From the NCBI GenBank assembly GCA_946803715.1, contig CAMPET010000049.1:288795-342313 (forward strand): a DNA stretch of 53,519 bases, written 5' to 3'. Within the stretch, counting starts at the first letter, position 1, and each line of letters starts with the position of its first letter. Positions 46,943 to 53,519 of the stretch are shown here, in pieces. The notes under the pieces were generated by a model, which saw only the letters and a list, made by a program, of their open reading frames with translations, was not told where the DNA came from and searched no databases. A program made the position numbers and the translations under genes. The stretch comes from Beroe ovata (lineage: Eukaryota; Ctenophora; Nuda; Beroida; Beroidae).

Positions 46943-48077
46943 CCGTCGGCGCCGCACAATTGTCATTCCTTGCCAGGGATAAAATCCCGCCAGCAAGGGT
47001 AGGGTGAAATCCTACAACTCGCTTTTTTCATGTTTCTCGCGCAGGCTTTCATTTAATGCCGAAACATGAATGATGCAAAAGGATTTGACAATTGACTGCG
47101 ATGCTGCCGGATGTTATCTTGTATCTGTTCACTGCTCATACTTCTTTGCCGGATGTTATCTGTCCACTGTTTTTTGCGCGCGGCGCGCAGGCCTTGTACC
47201 CGCGTTGCGTGACCCAAATTCTCCGCGCGCGCTGCGCGTCTCCTTTCTACGACTTTTTCAGTTCACTGAATAGAACAGGCGCGCGCACCGCGCGCAAGGA
47301 ACCGTGGACAGATATGAATATGATCGATAACATTAGGCAAGCAACTGCTTTTTTGCATTAGGCTCGTGCTATTCTGCCTCGTTTGAATCCGCGCACGACG
47401 GTTCTTGCGACGCGCCTGCCAGCTTTTATGCTAAGCTAACCCTAACCCTAACCTAACCCTAACCAAACCCTAACCCTAGTACCCTAATCCTAACCCTAAC
47501 CCTAACCCTAACAATAACCCTAACCGTTAAGGTTAGGGTTAAACTTAAAGTTAGGTTAGCATAAAAGCTGGCAGGCGCGTCGCAAGTACCGTCGTGCGCG
47601 GATTCAAACGAGGCAGAATAGCAGCTGCGTTTGCATTAAGCTTAAGCGCGCGTTCATCGAAGGCCTGTTTCGGTGTTCGGGCCTATCGAAGCTTAGACAT
47701 CTGACACTCCTGATCCTGCGCGCCGGCCCTGGCCCTGTTCTACTTCTAGTGTTCTATACTTATACTTTGTCTGGCGATGCTAGACCGTTGATGCAAGCCG
47801 CGAAGCGGCTTGCGTCTCTCTGTCTGAGAATAAGTTTGCGCCGCGCGCGCGCAAAACGAAATTCTCGACAGCGTCTACGTCTAACTCTATCATCGATCGA
47901 CAACTTATACTCAGTGAACTGAAAAGTCGTAGAAACTGAAAGGAGATGCGCGGAGTATTTGGGTCACGCAGCGCCCGGGAACATGACATACTGATACTTG
48001 TAGGATTTCGCCCTACCCTTGCTGGCGGGATTTTATTTTTATCCCTGGCGGAATTTGAAAATTGCGCGCACCGACGG
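46943..48077. mobile_element. Nested inverted-repeat element with telomere-like core
   Basis: Three layers of inverted repeats share one centre. Outer arms: GTCGGCGCCGCACAAT...CCAGGGATAAAATCCCGCC...AATCCTACA (46944-47016) pair with the reverse complement at 47999-48077. Middle arms: GTGACCCAAATTCTCCGCG...TACGACTTTTTCAGTTCACTGA (47208-47270) pair with 47908-47975. Inner arms: 47368-47445 with 47545-47622. Extremely CpG-rich patches (GCGCGCGGCGCGC) lie between layers. The short frames inside encode nothing recognisable, so this looks like a non-autonomous foldback element. A solo outer arm occurs at 16518-16610. Confidence 0.75.
47368..47622. repeat. Inner hairpin with (CCCTAA)n interstitial telomeric repeat
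   Basis: GCTATTCTGCCTCGTTTGAA (47368) is mirrored by TTCAAACGAGGCAGAATAGC (ending 47622); the arms continue with CGCGCACGACGGT and GCCAGCTTTTATGCTAA. The centre (47436-47560) is about a dozen imperfect CCCTAA units on the left and a few TTAGGG units on the right, meeting at CCGTTAAGG. This is the canonical metazoan telomere hexamer placed inside a hairpin, 6 kb from the window edge and flanked by genes. Confidence 0.85.
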
Positions 48078-50260
48078 TAGGGTAAAATCCTACAATACTG
48101 ATAGTGATACACGACAAGAAAACGTTCAACTGCATAACGATCTCTGACGCGGACGCCATAAGTATAACTGTCAATTTTTGATTCGGGAAATGATGCAATT
48201 CGGGCCGAAATCATGTGATTGTCTGTCATTGAAATTGAATGACATTGACAGACAATCACAATTAATGAAAACTGGTAAGTAATACTAATAGTTGGTGGAG
48301 TAGAAATAGAATAATTGAAGCTGTCTTGAAATATAACAATCGAACATTATATCAGAAATGGAGGTCAGTGCTCTTATAATATCGTCGATTCAGCTTGATC
48401 ATCAGAACACTAATCAATACTATTTGTTAATTCAATTGCCGTATCAATATATGCCATTCAGTTCTGAATTGTACTAGTAGATTGTGTTCTTGTAGCTATT
48501 AACTTTTGAGCCAGGGTAAAGTTCTTCATACGATACTGAAGATCTTGTTTGGAAATCCGAATAGCCACAAGCTACAAAATCTACAATAAGGTACTTCCCG
48601 TCCAAATCCGGCATACAAATATCTTAATCATCAAATTTGCAATCGATTCTAATATGATTAATGAAATATTTTGAACTCTGTTAAACTCCATTCTTCTCTA
48701 AACCCACAGAATTGTGCTTCCTGATACGATATAGTTCAAATCTCATTATATATGCCGTATAAAATTAATAAATAATGATAACAAATCAACTATGTACATG
48801 CAGGTTCACATCATATATACCCACACGTTGGTACTAGTTGTTGCGATGTGATTCTTTAGACTTTATCATATTGCAACGAAACAGTACTCACTCATATAAC
48901 ACTATAACAGTGTAGTGAGCACAGAATCACTATGACAACCATGACAACGTAAACGAGTCAAGAATTGCCATGCCAACATGCAACACCATGAGATCGGGTT
49001 TTGGTGGGCTGTAGCTGGGTATTGTGATGCGAATCCGTTGAATTACACACGAACACAGGCACAGACACGGTATATCATGTCAATAAGAGTATAAAAACAC
49101 AAATAAAAATTAAATTACTAAGTTACAAAGTATTGGAGTGAAATATAGTCGGTAACGGGCACTGGGCATACCTTTCATAAAGTTATGCGGGTTTAAATGG
49201 CCTTTTTTTCTTTCAAAATTCGGTATGTGTACAGCTTTATACGAACCGTTTCGATAATGTTATTGCAAAAAAATCTGGTCTATCATAACGATAACAAAGT
49301 GATGAAAGTAAGTTCGGGCCAGACAAATATTAGGATGTTTAAAAAGATTCTACAAATTTGGTGTGGAATGACTTACGAAATGTGACAACATCATAATATA
49401 ATATGCATCCATTATTCATATTAAAACTGTAATCGAAAATATATACTCTCCGCTAGCTAATTGAAAGCTGATACACTGTTTTGATAAACAGTAGCAGTTC
49501 AAAGTCAATAACTTAATTATTCATTACACACGAACACATCACTTGGTAATAATACGAAAATCATCAAATATAGTATATCTCATTATATATCTCGTTTTCT
49601 CGTGTAGTTAATTGATAATGCTAATTGGAGTTTAGCATATTAAACGACGGAGCACTCGTGCCAATATCTCTCAATCATATTCTGTCATCATCAAAAGGGC
49701 AGGGAATTACTAAATTAATCAACTTATTACTCAATTAGCACAGAATTCGGTATAAAATTGAAAATTTTAGCAAAATATCAATTCTGAAAAGTCCTGCTAC
49801 CTTTTTACAATAATAATTTAACCTATAATTTGAAATTGAATATATCATATTGATAAGGACAATCACAATAACAATATAGTAAAACTTTGCGGTAATGAAT
49901 ATTACAAGGGGGCTTGCGGTTAAAATATATACGTATGAGAAATATGTTCAAATTCAAATAAAAATTCTTAATAAGACAAAACAATCCTGATTTTGTAATA
50001 ATATTTGTACGTTACACACACACGCTGCTTAATGATAATAAGTTGTAAACCAGGCTGCTTTCATATTATCTACTGTTGAGTAAGCAGATATAATACAATG
50101 CCAATGGTTAATTAATATAATCTGGTGAGGTATAAAATAAGGCGGTGTATAATAGTAAACCATATGCTGGTAGTGAATGTATAAAATGCCTCACATCATG
50201 ATATAAACGCATCAAATAGATCATGCTCCCTAGAGTAAAATACACGCACACGCAGTGTCT
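48078..50260. other. AT-rich spacer downstream of NANOS
   Basis: About 2.2 kb of AT-rich sequence without supported genes. Part near NANOS is likely its 3' UTR, a place where Nanos mRNAs are often regulated, but I could not recognise a defined control element. The TAGGGTAAAATCCTACAA words at 48078-48095 repeat the end of the inverted-repeat element. Confidence 0.5.
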
Positions 50261-52985
50261 CTATCTGGAGTAATTCTGCATGAAATCATCAATACTCGCC
50301 TTACCGAACAGTTGTGTGAGGTTGTTCTCAATCTCAGAGTCTGAGTACAGGTCTGAGGTGGATGCGGTGGTTGCAGCAGCACCAGGGTAATTGTTGCTCT
50401 GACTGTTGCTTGTCGAGTGATAGGTGTTGCTCGAGCTAGGATAGCTGCTCTGGTTGCTATAGTTGCTATTATACCCGGAGTTGTAGCCCTGATGAGAGCT
50501 GTAGCTGGGTGAGGGGTTGCTGCCGTAGCTGCTCTGTGGGTACAATCCTTGGCCAGGTTGCTGCTGGTTGCTGTAGTTCGCCTGTGAGCTGTACATATTG
50601 GGTTGCTGCACATTGTATCCCTTGCTCTCCCCACCGTACGGCTGTTGCTGTGGTTGCTGTTGTTGTTGCTGCAACCACTCAGCAAATGGGTTGTTCGGTT
50701 GCTGCTCTTGTTGTTGGTAGAGCATGTTAGCCATGTTGAAGTTAAGCTGAGCTAGTGCAGGGTGAACGTTGCCGTTCATGCCTGACATTTGTAGCATGGC
50801 TTGGATGAGGTTGTAGTTTAGCTGGTTATTTCCGGAATTGTTGCTATTGCTTCCCATGTTGCTACCAGCAACGTTCCCAGGGGCAATCCGGCTAGTATTG
50901 TTGCTGCTGCTGCTGCTGCCATATCCCATATTGTTGCTGCCCGTGTATCCCTGGTAACCGTTGAGAAGGTTGTTTGTTGATGTTGCTCCGCCCTGTTGCT
51001 GGGATCCCTGTCCGTTAGGGTTCTTTGGGCAGTACTTGAGAGTGTGAGCATTATCGCCGGTAGCCCGGCATATAGGGCACTCGTATGCGAACAGAATGGG
51101 ACACGTCACCTTCCCATCGGCCGATTTCAGAGAGTGGGTCGAGTACACGGACTCATCTTCACCGTTGTTCCGACAGAACACACACACCTGTGGTAAGGAG
51201 CACGTTAAATTGACATGCTAACAAGTAAACCAGACTGTCACGTGACTCGGTGAACAAGCAACACACAGACACACACAGACACACACACACACACACACAC
51301 AGACATACAGACACAGACACACACACACACGACACATTCACTACAACTGTTTGTCGTGTATCATATCATTTTTGCATGTTTGAGAGAGAGAGCGCCAGCG
51401 CCCGAATCTCCATGCACCGTGTGTGGTGGTGGTGAACTGTGTGGCCCACACGACAGGGTGTGACTATCCATCTCTCGAGACTTGCATGACGACGGACAAT
51501 TCCTTTTAAACTCGAGCGTAAAATGATTCACACAATATGACAAGCAGTATAGGGCGCCGAGCGATCGCTAATTGTTCCCATTAAATGACAGCGTACAAAC
51601 ATCCCTCCACCTCTGATCATTCTCACTCCTCCACTCTCTCTCTCCCGGATCTCTGATCCAGTCACAGTCGCGGGAGAGAGTGTGGTTGTTGTGAAGAGAG
51701 AAGTTTCCCAGTTTGGACAGATAAGCGGTAAAAGTCATGAGATCATTCTAGAATGAAGCGCGGAACCAAAATTCCCCCAATAGATTTCCCTGTTTTTGGG
51801 GAAATTTTATCTTGCACTAATAATTTATCATGGGTGAAAACCCCGCCCCTGGAAAATGTTTAGAGGGACGGGTTATTAGATTTACTCGGTGCTACATGAA
51901 TGCAATGGTCAAACCAATTTCATCGCAATATGGACCATTTTACATATTCATAATTATACACGAATCAATATCGGGCTGCGGTAAGAATCTTAATTAGGTT
52001 TCTGCAAAGTTCAGCAGGGGGGTGTGTATGACGTAGTATGCACAGAGGTAGGTCGCGTGAAGAACAGATAACGAATCCAAGATAGCCGAGTTAGCCGCAA
52101 CCAAACAGTGTCCACGTGACATAAGATTTAATAGTGGGACTCAGTCTTCAGACACAACAACAACAACAGTTCAAAAACAACAACATCAACAACATAAGTA
52201 ACAAAAGCAGCAACATCAAGTGCAGCAACATCAAAAACACCATCAAAAACAACAACAAACCCATGACAGTACTGACCTGTGACTTGTTCCTCTTCCCACT
52301 GTTCTTCTTGGTGAGTCCGGCTGTTGGCGGCGTGGCGGCGCTGGATGGCGGGCTTGTGGCGGGGGTGTAAACATCCTCACTGCTATCACCACCCTCTGAC
52401 ACCACCCCGCTCTCCTGTGCAGGGGATCCCTGGTCTTTCCAACTGTCTTCCTGCTGCCACCCGTCTTGGGAGTGAGAGCCACTGTAGCGCAGGGGAAGCG
52501 GCTTCACCAGGTCATTGAAGCCAAAGTAATCGTTGAAACAGTTGTAGTTTGTAGTTGCGGGCTGGGAACAGGGAGTTAGTGAACAATGAGGGCTGGGAAC
52601 AGGGAGTTAGTGAACAGTTATAGAGAATCAAGTGTGACACATGGGACTATAGAGACTCATGAACAATGAACATGATACGAATGAATTATAGCCCCCTGCC
52701 CCTCACCTGAGTCAGCTGTTCAGGGATGCGGGATAGCTTGTTGCTATGGGGTGGAGACACGTTGCCACCCTCCTCAGCAACCTTGTCTGAGCTGTTGCTA
52801 GAACACTCACTGTCGCTATAGTAACCGGGGTCAACACCGATCTGAGCTAGAGCAGAGGTCACAGAGTGGGGGGATACTTGCTGGTAATAATGCTGTTGTT
52901 GCTGCTGCTGGGACGACGCCGGTTGGCAACCCCGTTGCTGTTGTTGTTGTTGTTGCTGCTGTTGTGACATCATAGCTCGGAACAT
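50261..52985 (-). CDS. NANOS: Nanos-family RNA-binding zinc-finger protein
   Basis: Translational repressor of germline and stem cells that works with Pumilio and recruits the CCR4-NOT deadenylase. Three exons: 52707-52985, 52277-52561, 50261-51187; 496 residues. The N-terminus has glutamine runs (residues 8-17 and later). Exon 2 starts with [15 protein letters not shown] (98-112), which resembles the NOT1-interacting motif of vertebrate Nanos (FSSWNDYLGL). The zinc finger spans 190-241 with Cys190, Cys193, His206, Cys217 and Cys225, Cys228, His236, Cys241, that is C-x2-C-x12-H-x10-C and C-x2-C-x7-H-x4-C, the exact Nanos spacing, in CVFCRNN and [13 protein letters not shown]. About 255 residues of Q/N/S/G/Y-rich low-complexity sequence follow; most Nanos proteins end soon after the finger. 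An exon junction lies directly before the first zinc cysteine pair. Confidence 0.94.
51188..52276 (-). other. NANOS intron 2
   Basis: Contains a (CA)n microsatellite (51260-51332), a GGGCGGGG-type patch near 51840, and a CAA-rich tract (52155-52262) close to the exon 2 donor. No further exon supported. Confidence 0.6.
51260..51332. repeat. (CA)n microsatellite
   Basis: Imperfect ACACAGACAC array inside NANOS intron 2. Confidence 0.9.
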
Positions 52986-53519
52986 CTTGTTTATTGAGCT
53001 ATAGTGAGAAGAGTGGGTGTTATAACTGAGTCAGACAAACACATGGCAAATGAAAAATCACAAATATTGCAGCCCATGTCTGAAAGTTACTAATGTGCGA
53101 TTATCAAATCACTGTACATTAAAAGGGGGGATTCCCCAGTAAATTGGCGTTAATGCACGATACAATCTTATCAAGTTTTATCAAGTGATATGATCATGAG
53201 GTTACAGGGAACTGAGTGATTACAGAGAAAATCAGTGAACTTCAAAAGAATTGCGAGGCTCATCCAGAAAGGCTCGTGTTACGAAACCTAAATCACTTTA
53301 AATTTAATCACTTTACACGGCAAAAATGTTGACATGAGTAGATCCATGACGAAACGACTTAAATGAGGATAAATCCGAGTAAAGTAAGGAAATATAATTC
53401 GCAAAAGCCATCCCTAAGGGGAATTTTACACACCATAAAAACCTCAATTGCGCGCTAGCTACTGCCGAATCATCTTCACGCGGCACTACCGCACACACAC
53501 ACACACACACACACACACA
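52986..53519. other. Region upstream of NANOS, ending in a CA repeat
   Basis: Probable promoter or 5' UTR side of NANOS. Nothing coding is seen. The window ends in a perfect (AC)n run (53491-53519), probably where the contig or window was cut. Confidence 0.5.

Noticed and set aside
47436-47560. True chromosome end from the CCCTAA tract
   Set aside because: Hexamers are degenerate, occur in both orientations around a centre, and genes lie on both sides.
47092-48259. Frames of 61-159 codons within the inverted-repeat element
   Set aside because: Arg/Ala-rich translations of CpG-dense repeat arms; no transposase motif and mirrored by the opposite arm.

Overview
This window is nuclear DNA from an animal. 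Genes are split by short GT-AG introns (about 40 nt to 1.4 kb), lie close together on both strands, and encode proteins that align well with animal families, including an animal-specific Nanos zinc finger, attractin/MEGF8 and CNNM proteins. The compact, AT-rich, repeat-studded layout and modest similarity to vertebrate proteins suggest an early-branching metazoan, most likely a sponge; this is inference and no species is claimed. N characters occur at 14157-14168, 24900 and 32398, so it is a draft assembly.

Left third: an attractin/MEGF8-like secreted or membrane protein (3018 to 1124, minus, 3' part missing) is divergent from KATNB1 (katanin p80, 4810-7033). EIF3A follows (7840-16194, 16 exons), with a satellite-bearing insertion in one of its introns. 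On the minus strand come a predicted mitochondrial helical-repeat (PPR-like) protein (16711-19163), NAA20 (NatB catalytic subunit, 19475-20475) and DUS2 (tRNA dihydrouridine synthase, 20693-22683).

Middle: a gene-poor stretch with a LINE endonuclease fragment (24.5-24.9 kb), an intronless WD40-like ORF (26357-27532), and a CDK2-type kinase (28010-30121). About 2.26 kb downstream of the kinase is present twice in tandem, joined at a single N at 32398; this looks like two alleles left uncollapsed by the assembler. The duplicated block also carries the last exon of CNNM, a minus-strand metal-transport gene at 34056-41497.

Right third, all minus strand: an unrecognised 732-aa protein (42108-44799), EIF3K (44984-45658), MZT1 (45988-46436), a nested inverted-repeat element with a telomere-like CCCTAA core (46943-48077), an AT-rich spacer, and NANOS (50261-52985) with a NOT1-interacting-like motif and a long Q/N/S/Y-rich tail.

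The genes are mostly housekeeping: translation initiation (EIF3A, EIF3K), tRNA modification (DUS2), N-terminal acetylation (NAA20), microtubule work (KATNB1, MZT1), cell cycle (CDK2), magnesium handling (CNNM) and germline/stem-cell RNA control (NANOS). I see no operon-like logic between them. The unusual material is a roughly 113-bp palindrome-bearing satellite scattered through introns, the inverted-repeat element, repeated 30-36-bp tandem duplications that copy splice sites, and the unknown gene between CNNM and EIF3K. Exon boundaries were chosen by eye from GT/AG signals, reading-frame phase and remembered family alignments; for every complete multi-exon model the summed length is a multiple of three.
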